DNA of 12,731 nt, taken from Marinilabiliaceae bacterium. GTDB taxonomy: Bacteria > Bacteroidota > Bacteroidia > Bacteroidales > Marinilabiliaceae. The DNA lies in contig JALVBA010000061.1 in NCBI GenBank assembly GCA_027010905.1, positions 1 to 12,731 on the forward strand, read 5' to 3'. The translations under genes and the position numbers were made by a program. The notes beneath the pieces were generated by a model. That model saw nothing but the letters and a program-made list of their open reading frames with translations. It was not told where the DNA came from and did no database searches. Shown one piece after another: positions 1 to 6,549 of the stretch. Position 1 is the first letter of the stretch; every line of letters begins with the position of its first letter.

Positions 1-105
1 TTACTGATGAACCGTTTTTTTGACGTGTTCGGGATTAATCCATACTATGCTAAAAATAAAAAGAGATTGGACAAACTATTGTATTTTGGTACTATTGCCG
101 CTTAA
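1..105 (+). CDS. C-terminal end of an unidentified protein (partial)
   Basis: An open frame enters from the left edge and stops at TAA 103-105, giving 34 residues that begin LLMNRFFDVFGINPY and end LLYFGTIAA. The tail has a basic stretch (KNKKRLDK) followed by a short hydrophobic end. No family can be assigned from this piece. It runs toward the creatininase-family gene with 33 nt between the two stop codons and no clear hairpin there. That the frame is coding is an inference from the natural-looking composition and its clean stop just before the opposing gene. Confidence 0.5.
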   Translation, partial: LLMNRFFDVFGINPYYAKNKKRLDKLLYFGTIAA

Positions 106-138
106 GTTTATAACGGAGTATTGTTATATGGTAGATCT

Positions 139-906
139 TTAATACTTATAAAACTTTTCCCTCGAAGTTATAGACAATTCATGCAGAAACACCCCTAATT
201 TTTGGCATAAATCGTCGATGAATTTCTCACCCTTAACTGCAGTAGCATGGTAGGGATTACCCACGCCGGTATCATTTGTTACCTCGCTCCATTTGCGCTC
301 AGCCCATGCCCATCTCTCATTTAATCCCTGAACGGTAAATTTTTTGTGCTGCCCGTTTCCTGCTTCATCGAGTGGTAAAACCAGTTCAGGGAAAAGGTGC
401 AACATTAGGCTTGTCTCCATCTCATCGGCATGGTCGCCGAGATAATCGAAATACTTGTTGTGGTCGAGTGCCTGAAACCAGTTGGCAGAACAGAGGCATA
501 TTTCGGGGTGCTCAAACCCTACTTCCCTGATGATGGTTTTAAAATCGTTACCACCGTGCCCGTTCAGTATCAGAAGTTTCTTAACACCACTTCTAATCAT
601 TGAGATTGTTACATCTTCAATAATCATCTTTTGTGTTGAGGGCATCATGTTAATATCATAAGGAATGTCGGCTTGTCCGGTGTTTACTCCAAAAGGGATA
701 GCCGGTAAAACCAAAACTCTTGCACCATATTCTGTGGCAATCTCAGCCGATTTATTAACTATTACAGCTGTCTCATAATTGTCGGTTCCGTAAGGCAGGT
801 GATAGTTGTGCGCTTCAGTTGCTCCCCATGGCAAAATTGCCAAATCATACTTTTCATCCTTCAGCTGCTTGTAGCTTAGCTGTTTTAAATCATGACTGTT
901 TTCCAT
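139..906 (-). CDS. Creatininase-family amidohydrolase
   Basis: 255 residues from the chosen ATG. The family (creatininase/creatinine amidohydrolase, PF02633) contains metal-dependent cyclic-amide hydrolases and FAPy-type deformylases; the substrate here cannot be read from sequence. Visible metal-site motifs are GATEAHNYHLPYGTD (E31, H33, H36, D42), NGHGGN (115-120, H117) and DHADEMETS (158-166). The residue after NGHG is Gly rather than the Glu of true creatininase (NGHYEN), so creatinine hydrolysis is unlikely. The frame extends upstream to a TTG at 994-996, but homologous N-termini as I know them begin a few residues before the conserved LAILPWGATE strand, which fits ATG 904-906. No signal peptide is seen, so it is probably cytoplasmic. 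It is divergent from menF across about 120 nt, and nothing ties it to menaquinone synthesis. Confidence 0.85.
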   Translation of the reverse strand: MENSHDLKQLSYKQLKDEKYDLAILPWGATEAHNYHLPYGTDNYETAVIVNKSAEIATEYGARVLVLPAIPFGVNTGQADIPYDINMMPSTQKMIIEDVTISMIRSGVKKLLILNGHGGNDFKTIIREVGFEHPEICLCSANWFQALDHNKYFDYLGDHADEMETSLMLHLFPELVLPLDEAGNGQHKKFTVQGLNERWAWAERKWSEVTNDTGVGNPYHATAVKGEKFIDDLCQKLGVFLHELSITSREKFYKY

Positions 907-1010
907 AACCGATGCTGCTTTTGGGTTTCTAAATGATATGGTAAAGTAAATATATTTTGAAACTAAATCAAAAGAGAGCTGATATAATATTTTCAAAGTG
1001 CATATTTTAT

Positions 1011-1018
1011 TATCTTTG
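1011..1018 (+). promoter_or_regulatory. Bacteroidota -7 promoter element for menF
   Basis: TATCTTTG matches the Bacteroidota -7 consensus TAnnTTTG exactly. No good TTTG -33 element lies 19-21 nt upstream; the region there is T-rich (990-994). The element lies inside the GTG-initiated extension of menF, so transcription would begin near 1022-1026 and translation must begin at ATG 1028 or ATG 1064. The same octamer occurs upstream of surE. Confidence 0.5.
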
Positions 1019-1027
1019 AGTTTAAAT

Positions 1028-2137
1028 ATGAATAGGGCTTTCGTTAACCAAACCGTCAGAGAGATGGAGAATAATACTAAAAATACTCAAAAGATTGATT
1101 CGTGGGTTTTTTATCGTAGGCCTGCTACATCAGAAATAGTACATATTGCAGGAAATAGCCGCATGGTGGATGACAATATGGATTGGCTTAATCACGAGGG
1201 GTTTGTCATAGCTCCTTTCGATAAATCTAATAGTGACACTCTGTTTATCGACACAGTTAAAACTAATAATGTTCATACCGAGTATGAGATAAGAGAGCTG
1301 TTTAATGATGATTTGAAGATGCCTTCAAATGATCACTTAATTAACCCACGCCGAATTATTTCAAAAAGAGAGTACTTGTCGCTGTTTAATCAAATGAGAA
1401 CGGAGATTGAATCAACTCTGGTGGAGAAAGTTGTCTTATCTCGGGTTCTGAATGTTGATGGAGTTAAACCTCAGAAGGGAATTGAAATATTTATTGAGTT
1501 GTGCCGGAAGTATCCCAGCGCTTTTATCTCATTTTTCTACTCTCCCAAAGTGGGTTTGTGGATAGGGGCAACACCTGAAACATTAATGGCTCGTAAGAGC
1601 AGCAGGTGTAGAATTGCATCACTGGCCGGAACAATAACCTGGCAGCCGCAGCTTACATTTGAGCAATTGTGGAATAAAAAGGAGTTGAATGAGCAACAGA
1701 TGGTTACCGATTTTGTTAGAGGTATAATTGATGATCTGAATGTTGCAGATTATCAAATTAAAGGACCCGAAACAGTTAAGGCTGGGAGGATTGCACACCT
1801 AAGAACCATATTCAGATTTGTGCTTGATGACATAGGAATGATAAGCAAGTTAATTAACCAGCTACATCCAACACCAGCTGTAAGCGGTCTGCCTAAAGAG
1901 AGAGCGATTAAGTTAATTGAACAGATTGAAAGGTATGAACGCACCTACTATTCCGGTTTTATAGGTCCTGTATGTATCGATTCGTTTAACCTTTTTGTTA
2001 ATTTACGATGTATGCAATTTACAAACAAAGGAGTGCAACTATATGTTGGTGGCGGACTAACAAAAGACTCACAACCGGAAGCAGAGTGGGAGGAGACTCA
2101 ACTGAAAGCAGAAACACTGTTGTCAGTAGTTAAATAG
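1028..2137 (+). CDS. menF: Isochorismate synthase MenF
   Basis: A chorismate-binding enzyme that converts chorismate to isochorismate, the first committed step of menaquinone synthesis. Numbering from ATG 1028 (369 aa): the general-base Lys is in EKVVLSR (K134) and the general-acid Glu in ATPETL (E184). Their 50-residue spacing equals K190/E240 of E. coli MenF. Further family motifs are LAGTI, NEQQMVTDFV, AHLRT, LHPTPAVSGLP (279-289), YYSGFIGP and GGGLTKDSQPEAEWEET near the C-terminus, which carries the Mg-binding acidic residues. The longest frame starts at GTG 998, but that overlaps a TAnnTTTG promoter element, so ATG 1028 is preferred. ATG 1064 is also possible and gives an N-terminus nearer to Bacteroides homologues as I recall them. 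Anthranilate, PABA and salicylate synthases share the fold; menD and menB downstream decide for MenF. Confidence 0.92.
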   Translation: MNRAFVNQTVREMENNTKNTQKIDSWVFYRRPATSEIVHIAGNSRMVDDNMDWLNHEGFVIAPFDKSNSDTLFIDTVKTNNVHTEYEIRELFNDDLKMPSNDHLINPRRIISKREYLSLFNQMRTEIESTLVEKVVLSRVLNVDGVKPQKGIEIFIELCRKYPSAFISFFYSPKVGLWIGATPETLMARKSSRCRIASLAGTITWQPQLTFEQLWNKKELNEQQMVTDFVRGIIDDLNVADYQIKGPETVKAGRIAHLRTIFRFVLDDIGMISKLINQLHPTPAVSGLPKERAIKLIEQIERYERTYYSGFIGPVCIDSFNLFVNLRCMQFTNKGVQLYVGGGLTKDSQPEAEWEETQLKAETLLSVVK

Positions 2138-2162
2138 GTCTCAGAGTAGTTGAGTATATTTT

Positions 2163-2500
2163 TTAGCCGATATGTTAAAAGCTAAAGATGGAGATTTTTT
2201 TATCTCTGATTGGTTGAGAAACAGAAACATTGTTGAATATCTTGGAATTTGGGAACGAATTCATAATCCTGATTTTAATTATGGCGAATATGCCATAATT
2301 AGAAATCAAGCAGGATTAAATAGTTATAAAATTAGTGTTAAAGAAATATAAATGCGATATGGATTAATGAAAAAATATCGCAAGCTGAAAGGCTTGTGAA
2401 ACTTAATAAGTTAGCCATTGAACAAATGAAAATTTTAACAACAGTAACAACCAAAAATTTAGAGGAAGATAATGTAAATCCCGATAAACCGAAGAAGTGA
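2163..2500 (+). pseudogene. Decayed KilA-N domain protein gene
   Basis: Two fragments of one gene in different frames. Fragment 1 (2163-2351, stop TAA 2349-2351) reads LADMLKAKDGDFFISDWLRN and continues through VEYLGIWERIHNPDFNYGEY and NQAGLNSYKISVKE. This is the core of the Bacteroidota KilA-N (PF04383) domain, cut where the family continues with a W-I-E-K-T-like stretch. Fragment 2 (2351-2500, stop TGA) reads NAIWINEKISQAERLVKLNK, then LAIEQMKIL, and resembles the C-terminal end of the same proteins. The first 15-20 residues, the middle (over 100 codons by comparison with full-length members of roughly 270 residues, from memory) and the shared frame are missing. An internal deletion at about 2345-2352 with a frame change explains this. 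KilA-N proteins are DNA-binding proteins common in phages and as single accessory genes. The remnant lies between menF and menD and is not expected to give a functional product. Confidence 0.75.
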
Positions 2501-2513
2501 GATATGAACATAT

Positions 2514-2545
2514 AACCCTGTAACCCTGTAACCATTTAACCACTT
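2514..2545 (+). repeat. 8-bp tandem repeat directly before menD
   Basis: Four consecutive octamers: AACCCTGT (2514), AACCCTGT (2522), AACCATTT (2530) and AACCACTT (2538). AACC recurs exactly every 8 bp, and the last unit ends three bases before the menD ATG (2549). No Shine-Dalgarno sequence is present, so the repeat forms the translation-initiation leader of menD. From memory, similar AACC-type arrays occur between genes in other Bacteroidota. Confidence 0.75.
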
Positions 2546-2548
2546 AAA

Positions 2549-4237
2549 ATGTCAGTATCAGATAAAAAAATAACCAATATACTTTCAGGACTATTCAAAG
2601 CGCATGGGATAACAGATGTTGTTATCTCTCCTGGCTCAAGGAACGCTCCGTTGATTTTAACCTTTGCAGGTGATGAGAGTTTTAACTGTTTAACAATAGT
2701 TGATGAACGAAGCGCAGGGTTTTTCGCACTTGGCATGGCACGTGAACTGAACAGGCCTGTAGCTCTGTTTTGTACCAGTGGTTCAGCTCTGCTTAATTAC
2801 GCACCAGCCATTGCCGAAGCTTACTACAGGAATATTCCTCTGATAGTTGTGTCAGCCGACAGACCTCAAGCTATGATTGATCAGGGCGATGGACAGACGA
2901 TACGTCAGGACGGAGCATTAGATAGTCATCTGAACTACTCATGCACACTGCCCACTGATATACAAAATGAAGGTGAGATCTGGCACGTTAACAGACTGAT
3001 TAATGAGGCGATAATCAATTGTTGTATTAGCAAAAGGGGGCCTGTGCATATTAATGCACCGTTTAATGAGCCTCTGTACGGTAAGTCAGGAACGAAGGAG
3101 AAGGTTCGCGTTGTTGATTTTATGAGATCTCAAGCCGGCTTATCTTCAAAGCAGTTGAACATATTGGCTGAGATATGGAACTCATCATCCAATATACTGA
3201 TTGTGTTGGGTGAGAGTGAAGGTTCAGCAGAGCTGGAACGCCTGTTAAACATAGCTGGTGATTTGAAGCAGGCGGTTGTACTTACTGAGACCCAGACAAA
3301 TATTGGCGGTGAAAATATATACCCTTGCATCGACAGGGTTATCTCAACAATTACAGAAGATGAGGTGGCAATATTTCAACCTGACCTGCTGATATCGACG
3401 GAGGGTGCTGTGGTATCTAAAATGATTAAGACCTACCTGAGGAATAATCCGCCTAAATACCATTGGCAGGTTAGTGAGCATGTTCCCCTGATGGATACCT
3501 ACATGCAGTTGTCACACTCTCTGCCTGTTTCGCTTGAAGTATTGCTTGATGGCTTGTTACCATTAACTAAAGAGAAGAAACCACGATACTTTGAGTTGTG
3601 GAGTAATCGGTTTGAGAGGTCGGCGAAAAGTCATACACAGTATTTGAAGGAGATATCGTGGAGTGACCTGAAGGTTTTTGAAGTTCTGAAAAATCATCTG
3701 CCTAAGAAATTTGATGTCCATTGGGGAAATAGTACAGTGGTGAGGTATGTTCAGCTTTTTGAGGAGTTTCATTCACATACCTGTTACTCCAACAGAGGTA
3801 CAAGTGGTATAGATGGTTCGGTAAGTACAGCCGCAGGAGCCTGTTATGCTTCGCAAAATGATACTCTGTTGGTTACAGGAGACCTTTCGTTTCTGTATGA
3901 TAGCAATGGTTTGTGGAACAAGTACCTCTCATCAAAGTTGAAAATTATAGTGATAAATAATGGAGGTGGAGGAATATTTAGGTTTATTCCGGGACCTTCG
4001 GAAACAGGTTACCTCGAAGACTTTTTTGAAGCTGGGCACGATATCTCAGTTCAACCTCTGTCGGAGATGTATGGATTAGATTATCTTTGCGCAACCAACG
4101 AGGATGATCTGGTAAAGTTGTTGCCCCAGTTCTTTAGTGAGGGCGAAAAGCCACTCATTCTAGAGGTAATTACACCTAAAAAAGAGAATGCAAAAACTCT
4201 GAGGAGTTATTTTAAACGATTAAAAGAAGTGTTATGA
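2549..4237 (+). CDS. menD: SEPHCHC synthase MenD
   Basis: A thiamine-diphosphate enzyme that joins 2-oxoglutarate and isochorismate to give 2-succinyl-5-enolpyruvyl-6-hydroxy-3-cyclohexene-1-carboxylate. 562 aa, close to E. coli MenD (556). The N-terminal Pyr domain holds ISPGSRNAPL (26-35), the catalytic Glu in VDERSAG (E53), FCTSGSALLNYAPA (74-87) and SADRPQ. The C-terminal PP domain holds NRGTSGIDGS (415-424) and the ThDP/Mg motif from VTGD (442-445) to INN (469-471), followed by GGGGIF. It starts at the ATG just after the 8-bp repeat. The stop overlaps the menB start (ATGA, 4234-4237), so the two are probably translationally coupled. It takes the product of MenF; the next enzymes, MenH and MenC, are not nearby. 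Confidence 0.97.
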   Translation: MSVSDKKITNILSGLFKAHGITDVVISPGSRNAPLILTFAGDESFNCLTIVDERSAGFFALGMARELNRPVALFCTSGSALLNYAPAIAEAYYRNIPLIVVSADRPQAMIDQGDGQTIRQDGALDSHLNYSCTLPTDIQNEGEIWHVNRLINEAIINCCISKRGPVHINAPFNEPLYGKSGTKEKVRVVDFMRSQAGLSSKQLNILAEIWNSSSNILIVLGESEGSAELERLLNIAGDLKQAVVLTETQTNIGGENIYPCIDRVISTITEDEVAIFQPDLLISTEGAVVSKMIKTYLRNNPPKYHWQVSEHVPLMDTYMQLSHSLPVSLEVLLDGLLPLTKEKKPRYFELWSNRFERSAKSHTQYLKEISWSDLKVFEVLKNHLPKKFDVHWGNSTVVRYVQLFEEFHSHTCYSNRGTSGIDGSVSTAAGACYASQNDTLLVTGDLSFLYDSNGLWNKYLSSKLKIIVINNGGGGIFRFIPGPSETGYLEDFFEAGHDISVQPLSEMYGLDYLCATNEDDLVKLLPQFFSEGEKPLILEVITPKKENAKTLRSYFKRLKEVL

Positions 4238-5052
4238 ATAGAGATTGGAAAAAATTGAAAGATTTTGAAGATATAAAATTGGAGTATTGGGAAGGAATTG
4301 CTAAAGTTACGATTAACCGGCCTCAGGTTTACAATGCGTTTCGCCCTAAAACAGTGAATGAGATGCTTGAAGCATTTGACATTTGCCGCGAAGATAAAGA
4401 TGTGGGGGTGGTAATACTTACGGGTGAAGGAGAGAAGGCTTTTTGTTCAGGAGGAGACCAGAATGTGAAAGGTCACGGTGGTTACATTGACGAAGATGGT
4501 GTACCTCGCCTCAATGTGCTTGATCTTCACAAACGAATTCGCTCACTACCTAAGCCGGTGATTGCTATGGTTAACGGTTATGCTATTGGTGGTGGTCATG
4601 TGTTGCACGTTATCTGCGACCTTACAGTGGCTAGTGATAACGCTATTTTCGGACAGAGCGGACCTAAGGTGGGTAGCTTCGATGCGGGGTTTGGTTCATC
4701 ATACCTTGCACGCCATGTTGGTCAGAAGAAGGCTCGTGAAATTTGGTTTTTGTGTCAGCAATACTCTGCCCAGGAGGCTATGGAAATGGGTATGGTAAAC
4801 AGGGTTGTGGTATTGAATGAGCTTGAAGATGCAACAGTGGAGTGGTGTAAAATAATTTTGCAACGTAGCCCAATGGCGCTTCGAATGATTAAGCGCGGAC
4901 TAAATGCCGAGCTCGATGGTCAGGCCGGAATAATGGAGTTGGCAGGTGATGCAACGCTAATGTTTTACCTGATGGAGGAGGCGCAGGAGGGGCGTAAAGC
5001 ATTTCTCGAGAAGCGTGATCCTGACTTTAAAAAGTTCCCAAAATTCCCGTGA
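4234..5052 (+). CDS. menB: 1,4-dihydroxy-2-naphthoyl-CoA synthase MenB
   Basis: A crotonase-fold enzyme that closes the naphthoquinone ring of o-succinylbenzoyl-CoA. 272 aa, normal length. Visible motifs are INRPQVYNAFRP (28-39), the oxyanion-hole stretch AFCSGGDQ (69-76), NGYAIGGGH (114-122), GPKVGSFDAGFGSSYLAR (143-160), and the C-terminal FYLMEEAQEGRKAF with Y245, then DPDFKKFP. Position 143 is Gly within FGQSGPKV. This matches the bicarbonate-dependent type I enzymes (Gly156 in E. coli) rather than type II enzymes, which carry Asp there. The ATG overlaps the menD stop by 4 nt. A hairpin about 50 nt downstream ends the transcript, so menC and menE are not part of this operon's 3' end. Confidence 0.97.
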   Translation: MNRDWKKLKDFEDIKLEYWEGIAKVTINRPQVYNAFRPKTVNEMLEAFDICREDKDVGVVILTGEGEKAFCSGGDQNVKGHGGYIDEDGVPRLNVLDLHKRIRSLPKPVIAMVNGYAIGGGHVLHVICDLTVASDNAIFGQSGPKVGSFDAGFGSSYLARHVGQKKAREIWFLCQQYSAQEAMEMGMVNRVVVLNELEDATVEWCKIILQRSPMALRMIKRGLNAELDGQAGIMELAGDATLMFYLMEEAQEGRKAFLEKRDPDFKKFPKFP

Positions 5053-5100
5053 TGTTCAACTAATTGATGTGGGTTGTATTTATTGGATATTTAGACATCT

Positions 5101-5127
5101 CCATAGGTTTCACCTATGGTTATTTTT
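5101..5127 (+). terminator. Probable intrinsic terminator of the men operon
   Basis: CCATAGG (5101-5107), loop TTTCA, and CCTATGG (5113-5119) form a perfect 7-bp stem, followed by TTATTTTT (5120-5127). It lies 48 nt after the menB stop in the correct orientation. Confidence 0.7.
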
Positions 5128-5261
5128 GTTGAACAGCTTTGCGGTTACTTAAGGATATCCAGGTAATTAGTTAGTTTTAAGTATCTGCTTGGAATAGTTT
5201 AAATGACAGTAACGGTCTGTTGTTAAACGGAAAGTTTCTATATCATATATAGGTATAAAAA
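5128..5261. other. Intergenic spacer between the two terminators
   Basis: The spacer between the convergent menB and dnaN transcripts. I see no open frame of useful length, RNA gene or repeat here. It holds only weak AT-rich palindromic patches such as TATCATATATA near 5241. Confidence 0.5.
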
Positions 5262-5290
5262 TAAGGGTTTCGCTATTAACGAAACCCTTA
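5257..5290 (-). terminator. Intrinsic terminator of dnaN
   Basis: A perfect 11-bp inverted repeat, TAAGGGTTTCG (5262-5272) and CGAAACCCTTA (5280-5290), with loop CTATTAA. Read on the minus strand, the stem is followed by TTTTT (5261-5257). It lies 28 nt beyond the dnaN stop. The T-tract is on the minus-strand side, so it mainly serves dnaN, though the hairpin could also slow read-through from menB. Confidence 0.85.
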
Positions 5291-5317
5291 ATCAATTCCT
5301 AATATTATTTATTTCCT

Positions 5318-6445
5318 CTATGCATTAATCATCATAGGCATAAGAAGCATCAGTTCGTCTTCATTCTCATTCTTCTCAAATGGCAGAAGTATTCCTGCAC
5401 GTGAAGGGTCACTCATCTCAAGGATAACCTCTTCGGAGCTCAGGTTGTCAAGAATCTCACCAAGGAAGGCAGACTTAAATCCAATCTCCATCTCATCACC
5501 ATTGTACTGGCAATTGATATGCTCAAAGGCTGAGATTGAAAAGTCCAAATCCTGCGCCGAAACAGTCATCTTATTACTCTCAAGTTTCAGTTTAATCAGA
5601 TTGTTAGCCTGATTTGAGAATAGCGATACACGACCTAAAGTGTTGCTGAACTCAACTCTGTCGATAATAACTTTGTTTGGATTGTCTTGTGGTATAACGG
5701 AATTGTAGCTGGGGTAGTTACCTTCAACAAGCCGGCAAACAAGTTTGTAGTTATGCAGAGTGAAGATAGCGTTTTTGTCATCAAACTCAATAGCAACATC
5801 ACCCTCCTCTTTCGGCAGAATGCTCTTTAGCGAGCTGGCCGGTTTTTTAGGAAGAATGAATGAGGCTTCAATCTCAGCATGGGCATCTAATCGTTGGTAA
5901 CGTACAAGCTTGTGCGAATCGGAAGCAACAAAGTTCACTCGCTCAGGAGATATCTCCAATAATATTCCATTCATCACAGGTCGTAACTCATCATCAGCAG
6001 TGGCAAAAAGAGTTTTGTTGATACCGGTCTCTAACAGCTCAACAGGAACCTGTATACTAGATGCTTTCTCTTCGTTGATTCCCGGTAACTCAGGGAAATC
6101 TTCCCCGTTCTGTCCAACAATACTAAACTTACCCTTTTCGGTAACAATAGAGATGGAGTATTTCTCCATGTCAATCTCGAAACTCAAAGGTTGCTCGGGA
6201 AATTTCTTCAGAGTCTCTAAAAGCAGTCTCGAAGGCATGGCAATCAGCCCCTCACCGTCGACACTCTCAATATCCAAAGAGGTAATCATCGTTACCTCAA
6301 GGTCGGATGCCGTAAGGGTAAGCTTCTGCCCCTGAAGGTCGAAAAGGAAATTGTCTAGAATTGGAAGTGTACTTTTATTACTGATAACGCGGCTTATAGC
6401 CTGTAGATGGTTTAATAATTCTAAACTGGAAACTATAAATTTCAT
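5318..6445 (-). CDS. dnaN: DNA polymerase III beta subunit (sliding clamp)
   Basis: 375 aa, the usual length for DnaN (E. coli 366). The protein forms a ring-shaped dimer of three clamp domains per subunit that holds polymerases on DNA. Diagnostic features are the N-terminal MKFIVSSLELLNHLQAISRV, STLPILDNFLF, ASDLEVTM, the VASDSHKLVRY segment of the second domain, the FPELPGI linker-like stretch, and the C-terminal LMLLMPMMINA, which matches the family's MPM ending. It starts at an ATG with no Shine-Dalgarno site, as is common in this phylum. A small inverted repeat, TTTAAC/GTTAAA (6449-6465), sits just upstream of the start; its meaning is unknown. It has its own -7 element (6510-6517) and terminator, so it is probably monocistronic although gldG lies upstream on the same strand. 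No dnaA or recF is nearby. Confidence 0.97.
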   Translation of the reverse strand: MKFIVSSLELLNHLQAISRVISNKSTLPILDNFLFDLQGQKLTLTASDLEVTMITSLDIESVDGEGLIAMPSRLLLETLKKFPEQPLSFEIDMEKYSISIVTEKGKFSIVGQNGEDFPELPGINEEKASSIQVPVELLETGINKTLFATADDELRPVMNGILLEISPERVNFVASDSHKLVRYQRLDAHAEIEASFILPKKPASSLKSILPKEEGDVAIEFDDKNAIFTLHNYKLVCRLVEGNYPSYNSVIPQDNPNKVIIDRVEFSNTLGRVSLFSNQANNLIKLKLESNKMTVSAQDLDFSISAFEHINCQYNGDEMEIGFKSAFLGEILDNLSSEEVILEMSDPSRAGILLPFEKNENEDELMLLMPMMINA

Positions 6446-6509
6446 TAGTTTAACATTTAGTTAAAGAATAACACTTTGGCACGAAAGCTCTGGTGTTTAA
6501 TATTTTTAT

Positions 6510-6517
6510 CAAATATA
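6510..6517 (-). promoter_or_regulatory. Bacteroidota -7 promoter element for dnaN
   Basis: Read on the minus strand, TATATTTG matches TAnnTTTG. It lies 65 nt upstream of the dnaN ATG, in the 104-nt gap after gldG. The -33 position is poor (TTAA at the expected spacing), and the region is AT-rich, so chance matches are possible. Confidence 0.4.
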
Positions 6518-6549
6518 TCAAAAAATCGGATATTTATTAAGATTGTATT

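Noticed and set aside
2338..2535. 65-residue minus-strand hydrophobic frame opposite the KilA-N remnant
   Set aside because: The plus-strand fragments explain this sequence. The hydrophobic content is the complement of Lys/Glu/Asn-rich codons.
2163..2548. Evidence of a prophage or a defence system
   Set aside because: Only one decayed KilA-N gene is present. No integrase, structural phage gene, nuclease, methylase or toxin partner was found around it.
5910..6335. 141-residue plus-strand frame opposite dnaN
   Set aside because: It lies wholly inside dnaN, has Ser/Thr-rich shadow composition and shows no recognisable motif.
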